Source: Cyrtodaria siliqua
Lineage: Eukaryota; Mollusca; Bivalvia; Adapedonta; Hiatellidae
Direction: 5' to 3'
NCBI GenBank assembly: GCA_037043455.1
Contig: JAWPHD010000126.1
Coordinates: forward strand, 434,001-498,000
DNA length: 64,000 nucleotides
Part shown: positions 44,301 through 56,449 of the stretch, piece by piece
How positions within the stretch are numbered: the first letter of the stretch is position 1
Layout of the letters: each line of letters starts with the position of its first letter
The notes under the pieces: model-generated
Seen by the model: the letters and a program-made list of their open reading frames with translations, nothing else
What the model was told of the DNA's origin: nothing
Databases searched by the model: none
Translations under genes and position numbers: made by a program

Positions 44301-45010
44301 ACCTTTGTGTCCGATCAGGAACTCCTGATTAGTTAAATAGCCAGACTTTTGAAACTTTATATCAATAATGTGTTAGGGGAGAGGTTGATCCATATTGATT
44401 TTGGCGTTAGTAGGTCAAAGGTCAAGGTCACCATGACCTCATGAAATACCAGGGCACGAAAACTCCACTCGTCCGCTAACTATGATGAGTGCTCATTGAT
44501 GCAGGACGAGTAGAAATTCAGATAAATTCTTTAAAAATTTATCGATTTGGCCATTCAAATATTGTGTAAGACGAGTAACTCAGAAACACATTTTCTTGCC
44601 CTGAATACCCATTCCGCGGCCCAACAGCTCCCGAGTATAAGACCTGCATGGTCCTGAATAGATTGCACATGGTGAGAGGAGGAACCCCCTATTGCTTTTG
44701 GGATCAGTAACTCAACAGTCAAGATCGTCTTGACCTCATTTGGACATACGATTCCAATCAATAACTTCAGAAGTATAAGCCCATGCTCATGAAAGGTATA
44801 TTGCCCTTGGTGGGAGGAGGAACCTTTTTTCTTCTGGGGTCAGTAGAGCAATGTTGCCATGACCTCATAATTACGAACTTAATAACTCCGGAAGTATAAA
44901 ATCCACGCTTATGAAAGTTTGTAGATAGACTGCCCATTGTAAGAGAAGGTACCCTATTGATTTTGGGGTCAGTAAGTCAGGGTCGCCATGATGTATTGTG
45001 ATATTGACAT
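44301..45010. repeat. Decayed tandem array with GGTCAAGGTCA words
   Basis: Several diverged units of about 130-150 bp contain GATTTTGGGGTCAGTA, GTCA.CATGACCTCA and CTCCGGAAGTATAA. The MITE at 44450-44603 interrupts it. Weak similarity continues at 45160-45400. Not coding. Confidence 0.55.
44450..44603. mobile_element. MITE with CAGGGCACGAAAA ends, copy 2
   Basis: CAGGGCACGAAAACTCCACT...CATTTTCTTGCCCTG. Flanks share AATAC on both sides. Confidence 0.7.
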
Positions 45011-45158
45011 ACATAGTGCTACATATATATAATGGTAAAGGGGTGTTTTGGGGGAAATGACTGATCAGCAGCCAGACTTTGTAAACACTCGCAGTCTGAT
45101 CTTAGTTTACAATGGAAGCAAAGTCTATTCTAGTCGTGCTTAGCAGGTTAAGTGTTAA
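45011..45158 (-). mobile_element. MITE family J, copy 3 (reversed, shortened)
   Basis: Read on the minus strand it has TTAACCTGCTAAGCACGACT, CATTGTAAACTAAGATCAG and CCCAAAACACCCCTTT, as in copy 1, with an internal shortening. Confidence 0.65.
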
Positions 45159-46617
45159 ACACTCATGCTCATGAACTGTCATAGGCACATTGCATATGAT
45201 GCAAGAAGGTAAAGTTCTTTTTGCTTTTGGGGTCAGTAGGTCAAAGGTCACGGTCACTACGGCATCATATCAACATTCACATTCCTGTGATAAATACAGA
45301 TGTATAGAACACAAACTCATGAAACTTTAATATTGCTTTTGTGATCAGTAGGTCAAACATCAAGGGCACATATTAACCTGAGAATGGCACAGCCCTGAAA
45401 AACATTTTCTGCCATTTACTTATCTTTTTCTTGACCTTTACATAATAATTTGACTTTTGAAGGGCTTGCTATTTACTGTTTGCGATGTTTTAGTTTAATT
45501 TCATAACATTCTATAAGCTGTTCTATTATAATCGAACATGGTAGCAGCGAACAGTTACTGAGTTTTTAGCTCTACTGGCCGAAGGCCAGCAGAGCTTATG
45601 GGATGGCGAGTTGTCCGTCGTCCGTCCGTCCGTCCGTCAACTTTTGCCTTGTGAACACTCTAGGGCCTTTATTATTAATTGAATCTTTACGAAACTTTGC
45701 CAGTGTCTTTATAGCAATGAAAGCTCGGACAAGTTCGAAAACCAGCCGGATCGGATAAATTTCACCGGAGTGATGGCCCTTGTTTTGCTGAAAAATGCCA
45801 TATTAAACCTTGTGAACACTCTAGCACCTTCATTTATTATTTGATCTCTACCAAACTTGCACAGATTGTTAATATCAATAAAAGCTCGGCCAAGTTCGAA
45901 AACCAGTCAAATCGGATCAGTAACGCCGGAGTTATGGCCCTTGTTTATTCTGAAAAATGCCATTTTCTGCCTTGTGAACACTCTAGCACATTCATTTATT
46001 ATTTGATCTCTACCAAACTTGCACAGATTGTTAATATCAATGAAAGCTCAAACAATTTCGAAAATCAGCCAAATTGGATCAGTAACACCGGAGTTATGGC
46101 CCTTGTTTTTTCTGGAAAATATTATTTTCTGCCTTGTGAACACTCTAGGGCCTTCAATATTTAATCGGACCTTTACTTAACTTTGCCAGTGTCTTAATAT
46201 CAATGAAAGCTCAGACAAGTTCGAAAACCGGCAAGATCGAAATAATTTCACTGGAGTTATGGCCCTTGTTTTGCTGAAAAATGCCATATTAAGCCTTGTG
46301 AATACTCAAGCACCTTCATTTATTATTTGATCTTTACCAAACTTGCATAGGTTGTTAATATCAATGAAAGCTCGGACAAGTTCAAAAACCAGCTAGATCG
46401 GACCATTAACAGCGGAGTTATTGCCCTTGATTTAGTTAAAAATGCTATATATGATAGGGCCTTCATCTTTCATCCAATCTTTACCAGATTTTTTATATAT
46501 CTGACAGGTTCGAACACCAGCTAGATCGGACCATTAACAGCGGAGTTATGGCCATTGATATAGTTAAAAATGCTATATTTTGACTCGTTAAGACGATAGG
46601 GCCTTTATCTTTCATTT

Positions 46618-46887
46618 TCTGGGCGTCCGTGGCCAAGTGGTTAGAGTCTCTGACTTGCAATCACTTGCCCCTCACCACTGTAGGTTCGATCCCTCAGGGG
46701 CCTAGGAATCTTTATGTGAGGAAGCTATCCAGCTGGCTTGCGAAACGTCGGTGGTTCTTCCCAGGTGCCCGCCCGTGCTCAAAAATTGCCCGGAGGGGCA
46801 CCTGGGGTCTTCCTCCACCAGTGGAAGCTGGAAAGTCGCCATATGACCGTAGCTGTTGGTGCGACTATAAAATCCAATTCAATTCAA
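46618..46887 (+). mobile_element. SINE family 3 (tRNA-Ser/Leu-like head) with 13-bp target duplication
   Basis: The head GTGGCCAAGTGGTTAGAGTC (box A) and GTAGGTTCGATCCC (box B) look like a class II tRNA. The body includes a GCACCTGGG...CCCAGGTGC pair, and the tail is CCAATTCAATTCAATT. The host array sequence TTATCTTTCATTT is duplicated at 46605-46617 and 46888-46900. Confidence 0.88.
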
Positions 46888-47358
46888 TTATCTTTCATTT
46901 GATCTTTACCAAACTTTACCAGATTGTTTATATAAATGAAAGCTCGAACAATTTTGAAGACCAGCCAGATCGGACTAGTAACAGCGGAGTTATGGCCCTT
47001 GATTTAGTTAAAAATGCTATATTTTGCCTCGTTAATTAAATAGGGCCTTCATCTTTCATCTGATCTTTACATAACTTTACCTGATTGTTTATATCAATGA
47101 CAGCTCAGACAATTTCGAAAACCAGCCAGATCGAACCAGTAACAGATGAGTTATGGCCCTTGATTTAGTTAAAAATGCTATATTTTGCCTAGTTAAGTTG
47201 ATAGGGCCTTCATCTTTCATCTGATCTTTAAGAAACTTTATCAGATTGTTAATATCAATGAAAGCTTGGACAAGTTTGAAAACCATCCAGATTGGACCAT
47301 TTACATCGGAGTCATGGCCCTTGATTTTCTGAAATATGCTATATCTTGGCCTCATTAA

Positions 47359-49854
47359 AGGAGCCCTTTAATACCCTTATAACTTATATTTATTTGATAG
47401 ATCTATTTGTATAAAAACTATTGATATTTTTCTCACGATTAAAATCACAGCCGAAACACGTTATTATTACGTTTCCATATATCACACGGCACACCTTTAC
47501 GGAAATCAACGGGAAAAAATCTGGAATATTACGAGTTTACACAAAGTCCAACTTCGGCGATGACGTCACACAGATGCCAATCAACAATTACGATCAACAA
47601 TTACAATCAACAATTACGATGTTTCAGTTTCTGAGAGTGCACTTTTTTTTTCAAGCTGATTAAAATTATCATATCTATTTCTTTTTTTCAATAAATGCTT
47701 ATCTAATCTGATCATGATTTACATGATCAGATTATTGCTTGCTAATTTCACTAATGTCCTATAAATCCATTTTTTTTTTTAATGATTATAGTACATGAAC
47801 CTCTAGGCCAAATTGTTTGAAACAGCCAGAACAAAGTAATTTTATGACACTGTGTATTCCGTAACAAGTGAAAGAAGGGTTTTATGATCCTAGCCATATC
47901 CTGTTATCACCTTTCTGTAACACAGTCAGTTAGTTTTATGACCCTGCATATTCAAGATTGAGTGGCCAGTAAGGGTTTTATGGCATTTATGGTATTTCGC
48001 AGTACTTAGCCACTTTTACCCAGCTAATCAGTTGTATTACCATGTGTATTTCACCATCAGTGGTGGTGAATTCAGTGCTGTATGGAACAAAGCATAATTA
48101 GGCCAATATAACTTTATAAAGCACTCATTTATAAATATCTACACCAAAAAAGAGGTTATTTCATTAGAAAAATGAATGGCGGTGGGAGTATAAACCTTAT
48201 AATTAGACATAATATTATAATACCTAATAAAATTATATATGTGGCTCATTACCTGCTCAAACAAATAGGGTAGATACGTAAATAGAATTATCTTTTTCTT
48301 CACTCACAGGTTTTTTTGGCTGTTTTTATAGCCGAAATTCGGTCATATTCCCAATCCCAAAACATATCTTTTTTTCCCAATGAAGAGGAAATAATTCCCA
48401 ATTTAAAAAAAAAAATATATATATTTTTTAAAGAGTGCCAATCCAATGATTGGGGTTCAAAAGCTTACATAAATGCTTCTCTTTATCTTGGTGTACAAAA
48501 AACAGTATTAAAGATATAATTATGAAAGGAATGCTTTACTTAATATTTTTCCGAATTGAAATTCCCAATTTTATAAAAATCGCGTTAAAATTCCCAATTC
48601 CAGGGGTACGGCTCATGTTCCCATAATCATGAAAAAAAGCCCTGCCTCATTATTTTGTAACCTGTCAGATAAACAAACTTCAAACATGTATTTGTTGATA
48701 TCATCATATATTACAGGATACAGAAATTAGATTTGGCATACAATGTTTGAGGTCAGCCCTTCAAAACGGGGTTTGTCATAAGCCGGAACATAATTTTACT
48801 GGGCCAGTTTTTTTATGTAAATAATTAAAAAAAATAAAAAAATATTGGGGTAAATATGTGAGGTCTTATTAAAATGCCTGAAAAAAGGTAACACATGCTT
48901 TGAATTAGCAATACCTGTAGCCCGGTTTATTACTTATGATAAAAGTAGAGTATTCTGGAGAAGAACTTGGACAGAACATGGAATGGTGATATTTATATAA
49001 CTCTTAATTACCCTTAGAACTTCAAATGACAATTATGCGATCAATGTGTACATTTGTCTAATTCCCACTGTGTATGCCTGCCGCCACCTCAGTGGGGTAA
49101 AACGTTGATAGGTGCATAATAAGTGGTATGTTAATAAACACAAACAACAAAGACAAACTATGAAAGTATGCAATCAGTTAGTCTCATTTATTTGACATCT
49201 GGGTTTGTTACAAAAGGACGTTTACATATGCACCATAAAACGTGTGGACAATTTCAGACCGTGTGTAAACGTTTCTTGTAAGACGTCACTACACGGACAC
49301 CTGTATTTTGACGTACAAACAGTGCATAGTACCTAGATAATAGATTTAAACTAATGTATTTCATATCATAATTTTTCAAAAATCGTCTTTCCGTTCGTAG
49401 ACATGTTTTTAGGTCAGAGAAAACGTAAAGCCACGGCTTCATGTTATAGGAGAGCAAATCCCTGAACTTCTGCGATGCAACAAGCTTTTCTCAGAAATGA
49501 GTCTGCAGTCAATAAACAATTTCATCCCTATGTATTTCATACTTTCAGTGACAGTTGTCTTTAATACTTCAAGAAAGTATGATCTACGTTATATAACCTC
49601 AATAAAATATTGAGAACCTGTCTGTGTTGTTAATCTGTCAGATATGGCGCGGTACTTTGTGTGACGTCACACACCGGAAATCAGCGGAAATAAACCGGAG
49701 GCGAATACGGATATTGTATCGGTCAACAGGTGATTTTTTACCTGGCGATAAAAAGCACGAAAAGCGATATATCACCAAAAAATGAGTTGCAATGTGTATA
49801 TATAGTGGTCAGTAATAAATATAAACAAGAAACAAGAGATATAAAAGGGCTCCT
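47359..49854. mobile_element. piggyBac-like non-autonomous element, 2.5 kb, TTAA target duplication
   Basis: TTAA at 47355-47358 and 49855-49858 flanks inverted ends AGGAGCCCTTTAATACC and, from the right, AGGAGCCCTTTTATATCTC. Removing the insert restores CCTCATTAAGACGAAAGGGC, which matches intact neighbouring units (for example 46584, CTCGTTAAGACGATAGGGCC). Subterminal regions contain GACGTCACACA on both sides (about 47563 and 49661). Internal open frames are short and none resembles a transposase. TTAA duplication is the hallmark of the piggyBac superfamily. Confidence 0.75.
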
Positions 49855-50633
49855 TTAAGACGAAAGGGCCTTCATTTGGCTGGATTTCATTGAAACTTTG
49901 CAGGGATGATCAGTACCAAGCCTAGTTGTACATAGTCACCGTGTTCCAGTTGAATGATTTTGGCAGAGTTATAGCCCTTTAAAGGTTTTAATACACAAAC
50001 TTTGTTCTGATTAGTTCTCTTGAACCCCTGGCCGGATTTAAACGAAGCTTTTTAGGGATGATCAATTCCATGTCTAGTTGTACAAATCATTGCCGTATTC
50101 CAGTTGAATTATTTTTTTGACAGAATTATGGACCTTTAAAGGGATTAATACACAAACTTTGTCTGATCTACTTCTCCGGAACCCCTCTCCAGATTTCAAT
50201 GAAACTTTGCAGGGATGATCAGCACCAAGCCTAGTTGTGCATGTCATCGTCATGTTCCTGTTTACAGATATTTGGCAGAGTTATGGCCCTTTAAAGAATT
50301 TTGATACCACAATTTTTTTCCGGGCTAGTTCTCCTGAACCCCTGGCTGGATATAGCCGAAACTTGACAAGGATGATCAGTATCAAGCCTAGTTGAGCATA
50401 TCATCGCCACATTTCGGTTGAATGATTTTTGGCAGAGTTGTGACCCTTTAAATGTTTTAATACACAAACTTTGTCCAGATTAGTCTTTTCTGAACTCTGC
50501 CAGATTTCAGCGAATCTTGGTGAGAATGATCAGTACTAAGCCTAGTTGCACCTATCATTGCCATGTTCTGGTTGAATGATTTTTTTATCTTGACCCAGTA
50601 GAGCGTCCACAGGCCCTCTTGGGCCTCTTGTTT

Positions 50634-51413
50634 CACTTTTGTAACACTCTCGTACAAGGTGTAACAAATGTGTATGTGAAGTGGCATAGCTGGGCATACT
50701 CGTGTAAGCCCACATTGTGTAACATAAATTTAGAAAGTTATCACCCCTTTCTAAAAGGAGTAAATTGTTTTACAATTTTACTTAAGATTTTTAAAAATCG
50801 CCCAAAATGCATGCATGATTTATTTTCTAAATATCTTCGGGAGGAAGGGACCCTTTTCCCTTTGACACATTACCACAGGGAGTAACGTGAAAAACGGACC
50901 CTGATGTGTTCTCTAAAGGCATAATAAGATATTCATACTGAGAGAAGCGAGGTCTTATGCCGTGTGCATAAATACTGAAACGAAAAAGAAATGCATCTCG
51001 GGAATTTCCGCTATATTTTGTATATATACAGCCGTTCCCGATTGAGCATGGAATGTCAATGGATGTCTGACACATCTGACATGTAAACAACCGATGATGC
51101 CGTCCAATAAAATGAAGTACTCAGTGAATTGAAACCTATTAAGTTGACACCTCCCACTCGCCCCGCTTACAAGTCTCACGTGACCAAAATCGATATCATA
51201 ACATCTTTTCGCTTAGATGTTGATGTATTCCACTCCCCGAAAATAACTGGGCGACTGGGCGTCCCGAGCAGTGATGGAAGTTACTACTTTCAAAATAGCA
51301 TATTCAAGGTCAATCCCTGGAGTAATTCTACTGTAATGCTGGCTGTTTTTATATGCCTAAAGCACATCTCTGCCGGATTCAAATCGGGAACGGCTGGATA
51401 TTCACACTCGAGT
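50634..51413. other. Non-coding region
   Basis: CGTTCCCGATTGAGCATGGA at 51032 is mirrored at 51787-51809, so part of this region may belong to an element later hit by the SINE at 51428. Open frames on both strands here lack recognisable domains. Confidence 0.35.
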
Positions 51414-51427
51414 TTACATTCAGCCAG

Positions 51428-51718
51428 GCGGATTTGTAACCGGAGGCCCCGGGTTCAATCCTCCGTGGTGCCACTGAGTTCCGTCGGTGTGTTCTTGGGC
51501 AAGACACTTTACCTTAGCCTCGTCCGTCGGATGGGGACGTAAACCGGGTGGTCCCGTGTATCGGTCTATCCTCCGAGCACGTTAAAGAACCATAGGAATC
51601 TATTCGATAATAAGAGTAGGGCAGGTTCCCGGATTCCTATGTATCCTTCCCCTCTCTCTGGGGCGGCTCTAAATAGCCTATACTGTGTTGATGAGCCGTT
51701 AAACAACATTCAATTCAA
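51428..51718 (+). mobile_element. SINE family 2, 5'-truncated copy with 14-bp target duplication
   Basis: It starts GCGGATTTGTAACCGGAGGC (just after box A), has box B GGGTTCAATCC and then matches 43961-44286 nearly base for base to the CATTCAATTCAA tail. TTACATTCAGCCAG occurs at 51414-51427 and 51719-51732. Confidence 0.9.
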
Positions 51719-51732
51719 TTACATTCAGCCAG

Positions 51733-52622
51733 CGAGGAATGGGGCGGAGTTGAACACACGATAACATTGCGTCAGTATGAATGTAATTCCATGCTCAATC
51801 GTGAACGCCTGTACTGCACGCTTAATTCAACATAATATTCCAAAGAAATCCGGGTCCCAAGATGTTTTGTAAAAAAAGCTGCAGTTAGAGAAAGGACACA
51901 ACTGTGATGTTGTGACTTTTTAATCACAGTACACTTTGTAACAAGAAATTCGTAAATGTTGAAGTTCCTGTTTGAAAAATTCAATACTGTATTTTAAACG
52001 TAAAGAGTTTGCAAAATGTTGCATCCTAAGTTTGCTCACATGCTTTAGCCAAACGCGTACTCTGTCAATATTGAAACTTTGAAGGAATACTATTAGCTTT
52101 TTTATGTGTTGTATTAGTCTGTTTTTCCGAAAGGAAAGGTTTATACGTAGCCATGTACCATTCGATTAACAGCAGCATATTGTACATACAATATATAGTG
52201 AAATGTTTAGTGTTTACTAACGTTTGCACTTTGGGCAAGAATGGATGTGTCTGGTAACAATACAAAAATTTAGGGACATACCGATTTGTTATTATTTGAA
52301 ACTTTTTTCCCCATTTAATGTAATGCTATTTATTCTCAGCAGCTATTTTACCCTTCCGTAAAACCTTTCTTGCGAAAACGTGTGTCATTCTACCCCACTA
52401 ATCTGAATATATCCAGAAATGGGAACAGTTTGTTACATAATCAGCATGCTTTAGACCTGTGACATACTAACACTCATGACCATGATAACATGTAGCTGAT
52501 TGATCTCTACATAGTACACTAAAGTCACTACCTTATTGATACAATGTAGTACTGTATTTCCCCTAATAGTAGTGCCTGGGCGTTATGCAAAATGTAAACG
52601 GGACCCTCTTAAAAACCAATTA
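51733..52622. other. Non-coding region
   Basis: No exon or further repeat recognised. Confidence 0.3.
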
Positions 52623-53546
52623 TTAGCTCGACGCTTATGCCGTGGTGCGGCGTCCGTCGTCCGTCCGTCTGTCCGTAAACATTTATTTGTAGCGAGAACT
52701 CCTCTGAAACTACTGGATGGATATTCATGAAACTTTACAGAAATGTTGCCCATAAAGTCTAGTTGATCCTAGCAAAAATTCATGTTGACGTGAAATCCAA
52801 GATGGCCGCCAAAGCTAAAAATAGAGTTTTAAAATACAAGTTTGTAGCGACTACTTCTTGAAAACTATAAGTAATATTGATATGGGACTTTTTCTAAAAT
52901 GATCAGCATGACATGATGTTGATTGTTGTCAAAAATCGATTTGATTCAATGTTAAACATGGCTGCCAGCGGCCATCTTTGTTTACATAGAGTTATATTGT
53001 AAAAACTTGTAGCGACTACTCCTCTGAAACTACTTGGCGGATTGTCATGAAACTTTACAGGAATGTTGCTCTTGATGTCTGGTTGATCCTAGAAAATTTC
53101 AGATCTGCCAGAAATTCAAGATGGCCGTCACAGCTAAAAATAGATTTTTAAAAAATAAGTTTGTAGCGACTACTTCTTGAAAACTATAAGTGATATTGAT
53201 ATGGGACTTTTTCTAAAATGATCAGCATGACATGATGTTGATCCTTGTGGAAAATTATTTTGATTTGACGTTAAACATGGCTGCAGCGGCCATCTTTGTT
53301 TACATAGAATTATATAATGAAAACTTGTAGCGACTACTTCTCTGAAACTACTTGACGGATTTTCATGAAACTTCACAGGAATGTTGCTCTTAATGTCTAA
53401 TTGATCCTAGCAAAATTTCAGGTCGGCCGGAAATTCAAGATGGCCGCCACGGTTAAAAATAGATTTTCAAAAAACAAGTCTGTAGCGACTACTTCCTGAA
53501 ATCAAAATCAATCGGTAGAGCTTCAAGGTCATTGACCTCTTGTTGT
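52623..53546 (-). mobile_element. Tandem-core element family A, copy 4 (reversed)
   Basis: It begins TTAGCTCGACGCTTATGCCG with CGTCCGTCGTCCGTCCG and ends TAGAGCTTCAAGGTCATTGA then CCTCTTGTT, the reverse complement of the family A start. About 2.5 units of about 320 bp with GTAGCGACTACTTCTTGAAA. Confidence 0.8.
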
Positions 53547-53594
53547 TTTATTAGGGTCATACATAAAATTTTGGATACAAAAGATCAAAAGCAC

Positions 53595-55258
53595 AGGTAT
53601 TCGGCGCGTAATTGGGTCTACCCTCTCCCTCTACTACCCCCACCCCCACCTCTACAACCCCACCGCCCCACCCTAAAAAAATATGTTTGAGATATAAACC
53701 AAAACTCACATAAACATAATCCAAATATCTAATGAAAATTTTGTACGTTTTGTCTCGCCCACGATAGTGGGTAGCGAGACATAGCAGTCACTTTTCGGGT
53801 GGCAGCGGCCACATTCTAAATCAACTATATCACAACAACCACTGCTCGAATTTTTTTGAAACTTTGTCAAATGCTTTGTTGGGTCAAGGGACATCACGTA
53901 ATGCCAAAATGACCAAGATCAAGGTCATATTTTGCGTTATTTTCCCAAAATTTAACCTTGGATAGGTAACTTACACTTGGTTAGGTAACTTAACCTCAGT
54001 AAAGTATATGTGATTGCCTCATTTCTTTTGTTCTATACTTGGTCATATGTATTGTTGGCATTGGTGGACATCACTGAACGATAAAAATTACCTAGGTCAA
54101 GGTCTTATTTTGTTTATTTTCCCCAAACTTAACCTTGGTTAGGTAACTGAACCTGTTAACTTTATGTGATTGCCTCATTTTATGTCTTTGATACTTGGTC
54201 ATGCGCATTGTTGATATTGGTGGACATCGCTGAACGGCAAAAAATACCAAGGTCAATGTCATGTTTTGCGTTATTTACCCTAAACATCAGTCGGTTTAGG
54301 GAAGTTTAATTTCTTTGTTTGATATTTGGTCATCTGTTTGTTGGCATTGGTGGACATCACTGAACAACATAAATTACCAAGGTCAAGGTCATATTTTGTG
54401 TTATTTTCCCCAAACTTAACCTTGGTTAGGTAACTTAATCTCAGTTAACTTTATGTGATTGCCTCATTTTATGTCGTTGATACTTGGTCATATGTATTGT
54501 TGGCATTGGTGGACATCGCTGAATGACAAAAAATACCAAGGTCAAGGTCATGTTTTGTGTTATTTATCCTAAACATCAGTTTGGTTAGGTAAGTTAACCT
54601 CAGTTAACTTTTTCTGATAACTTTAATTTCTTTGTTTGATACTTGGTCATATGTATTGTTGGCATTGGTGGACATCACTGAATGACACAAATTATCAAGG
54701 TCAAGGTCATATGTTGTGTTATTTCCCCCAAACTTAACCTTGGTTAGGTAATTTAACCTCAGTTAACTTTATGTGACTGTCTCACTTTGTCTTTGATACT
54801 TGGTCATATGTATTGTTGGCATTGGTGGAAATCGCTGAATGACAAAAAATACCAAGGTCATATTTTGCACTAGTTTCCCAAAACTACACCTGGTTATGCC
54901 ACTTTCTTATGATTACCTCGCTTTTATTTGTTTGATACTTGGTCATTTGAAGTGTTGTCTTTGGTGGACATCATTTAAGCACAAATTTAATCAAACATTT
55001 CATATGCGGTTTGCCGAAGTGGGTGAGACAAGCTCAGACCGAGGTCTTTTTATTCTTGTCTTAATTTGTTTCTTCATATATATATATGTATGAAAAAAAT
55101 AAGATTTTCAAAAAAGTTTTAAAATGTTATTATTTGATATTTGGATGATGTTTATGTGAGTTTTAGTTATCTCACATATTTTTTTGTGTGGAGGTTTTCG
55201 AGGTGGGGGTAGTAGAGGGGGTGGGGGGTAGTAGTGACCCAATTACGTGCCGAATACC
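53595..55258. mobile_element. Foldback element with about 150-bp inverted arms and a tandem-repeat cargo
   Basis: The left arm starts AGGTATTCGGCGCGTAATTG and continues with C-rich ACTACCCCC and AAACTCACATAAACATAATC. The right arm, read backward from 55258, gives AGGTATTCGGCACGTAATTG, the same C-rich block, and AAACTCACATAAACATCATC. Between the arms (53752-55029) lies a second structure with its own inverted ends GTCTCGCCCAC/GTGGGTGAGAC. It holds about seven units of roughly 155 bp with ACTTGGTCATATGTATTGTT, GGCATTGGTGGACATC and AAGGTCAAGGTCAT. No coding sequence. Confidence 0.78.
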
Positions 55259-55640
55259 TTTTTTAAGATTTTTTTAATTTTTTTTTTAAAATGTGGATGG
55301 GTGGGTTGGGGGAGCTTCTATTTACAGGGGGAGCACTACTGATAGGTGAAGTTAGTAGAGTATGCTATAAACTGACTTTCAAGAGAGTAGAGTTTTACCT
55401 GTCAACTGTTAGTTTCTTAGTGCTACTCCTTGGTTTAACAACCTTTAAGTTGAGACTAACTTCACTAATATATCTGACATCAAAGTGTACCTATCCAAAG
55501 CAAAAAACTACTTTTGACCTGGTACAGAAATGCACAATGTCGTCAGATACTTTATGACGTCAGTGGGGAATGGAAAGCTTGATGTAGCTACAATAAGACA
55601 GTACCATTTATTGGCAGAGCATGCTTATTAAAATTGTGGT
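55259..55640. other. Non-coding spacer
   Basis: T-rich then mixed sequence. One open frame of 88 codons (55291-55557) has no recognisable domain. Confidence 0.3.
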
Positions 55641-55870
55641 AAAGACGCTGCGTCTTGAACCTTCTCGCCTCTCACCGCTGCAGGTTCGAACCCCACTGGG
55701 AGCTTGACTAGTACCGGTAAGTGATAAAATGTTGATTGTAACGGAAGACGGGAGGTATACAGTACTGGTTCTACCCAGGAGAAAGTGGGTGGTCTGCTTC
55801 CACCACGAGGAAAATATTGACCATCATATATAGCCTAAAATGTGCTAAAATAAACATCCAAATCATTCCA
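55641..55870 (+). mobile_element. SINE family 1 copy (older)
   Basis: Box B GGTTCGAACCCC at about 55682, then GGGAGGTATACAGTACTGGT, GGTGGTCTGCTTCCACCAC and TAAAATGTGCTAAAATAAAC follow the order of the copy at 42381-42586. Target duplication not visible. Confidence 0.7.
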
Positions 55871-55887
55871 AACATAATCATTTTGAA

Positions 55888-56056
55888 TCACCACCATTGA
55901 ACTCTAGGATTTTCCAGATCAAAGTTGGAAACTTGCATGTAGTCCGGTGGAAATTTAGAAACCTGAGCTTCCATATAACCTGAGCTTTCACCCCACTTCG
56001 CTGTTCTTGAAAATCTAACGTTTTGCTTCCGCTTTATTGAAGGTGTGGCTATGCCA
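55888..56056 (-). CDS. Possible last exon of an unknown gene
   Basis: A good acceptor (TTTATGTAATATTTCCCAG) is followed by an open frame of about 55 codons: GIATPSIKRKQNVRFSRTAK, then WGESSGYMEAQVSKF, PPDYMQVSNFDLENP and RVQWW before TGA. Amino-acid composition looks protein-like and the region is not a recognised repeat. No homologue comes to mind, and no upstream exon was identified. Confidence 0.3.
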
Positions 56057-56449
56057 CTGGGAAATATTACATAAAGTAACATCATCTGAATGTATTAATC
56101 TTTAACCTTTCATTGTACTAATTAGTTTGACCCAGTTTAAATTATAGTGCATGCTTTGATAATTTCAATTTAATTGAATTTAATTGATAGTGAATAACGT
56201 TACTGTGAGGTTGCCAGTCAACTGCATGTGGATTTATAATAGTCATATACATGTATATCAATTATCATTTTTCAGAGTATAAAACCATCATAATTTAGAT
56301 TTGCTCTCATTGGATTTCTGATGTGTTAGGTCTATTTTGAAAAACGTTTCATTTCATAAGATATTTATACTGGTAATTAAGCTGTGAATTATCCATACCA
56401 GTTAAGCTTGAATGGAACGTGCTTAGTTTCTGTTGGTCTATAAGACTGC

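Larger units (their letters stand above)
45565..50633 (-). mobile_element. Large tandem-core element family E (about 5 kb with insertions)
   Basis: The left end TTTTTAGCTCTACTGGCCGA...CCAGCAGAGCTTATGGGATG with CGTCCGTCCGTCCGTC and the right end CCAGTAGAGCGTCCACAGGC then CCTCTTGGGCCTCTTGTTT form inverted AGCTCTACTGG/CCAGTAGAGC termini. The left core (45650-47350) is units of about 150 bp with ATCTTTACCAAACTT...GATCGGA..AGTAAC...GAGTTATGGCCCTTG. The right core (49860-50590) has different units with GCAGGGATGATCAGTACCAA and GGCAGAGTTATGGCCCTTTA. A SINE (46618-46887) and a TTAA-flanked element (47359-49854) are inserted. No protein is encoded. Confidence 0.72.

Noticed and set aside
46618..46700. 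Working tRNA-Ser/Leu gene
   Set aside because: Boxes A and B are present, but the sequence continues as a SINE body and tail with target duplication, and the acceptor stem is not closed.
45841..47355. Open frames of 88-136 codons on both strands
   Set aside because: They follow the tandem units of the element at 45565-50633 and the inserted SINE; similarity between them is due to the repeat.
51129..51542. 137-codon plus-strand open frame
   Set aside because: It crosses the target duplication and body of SINE family 2; no coherent domain before it.
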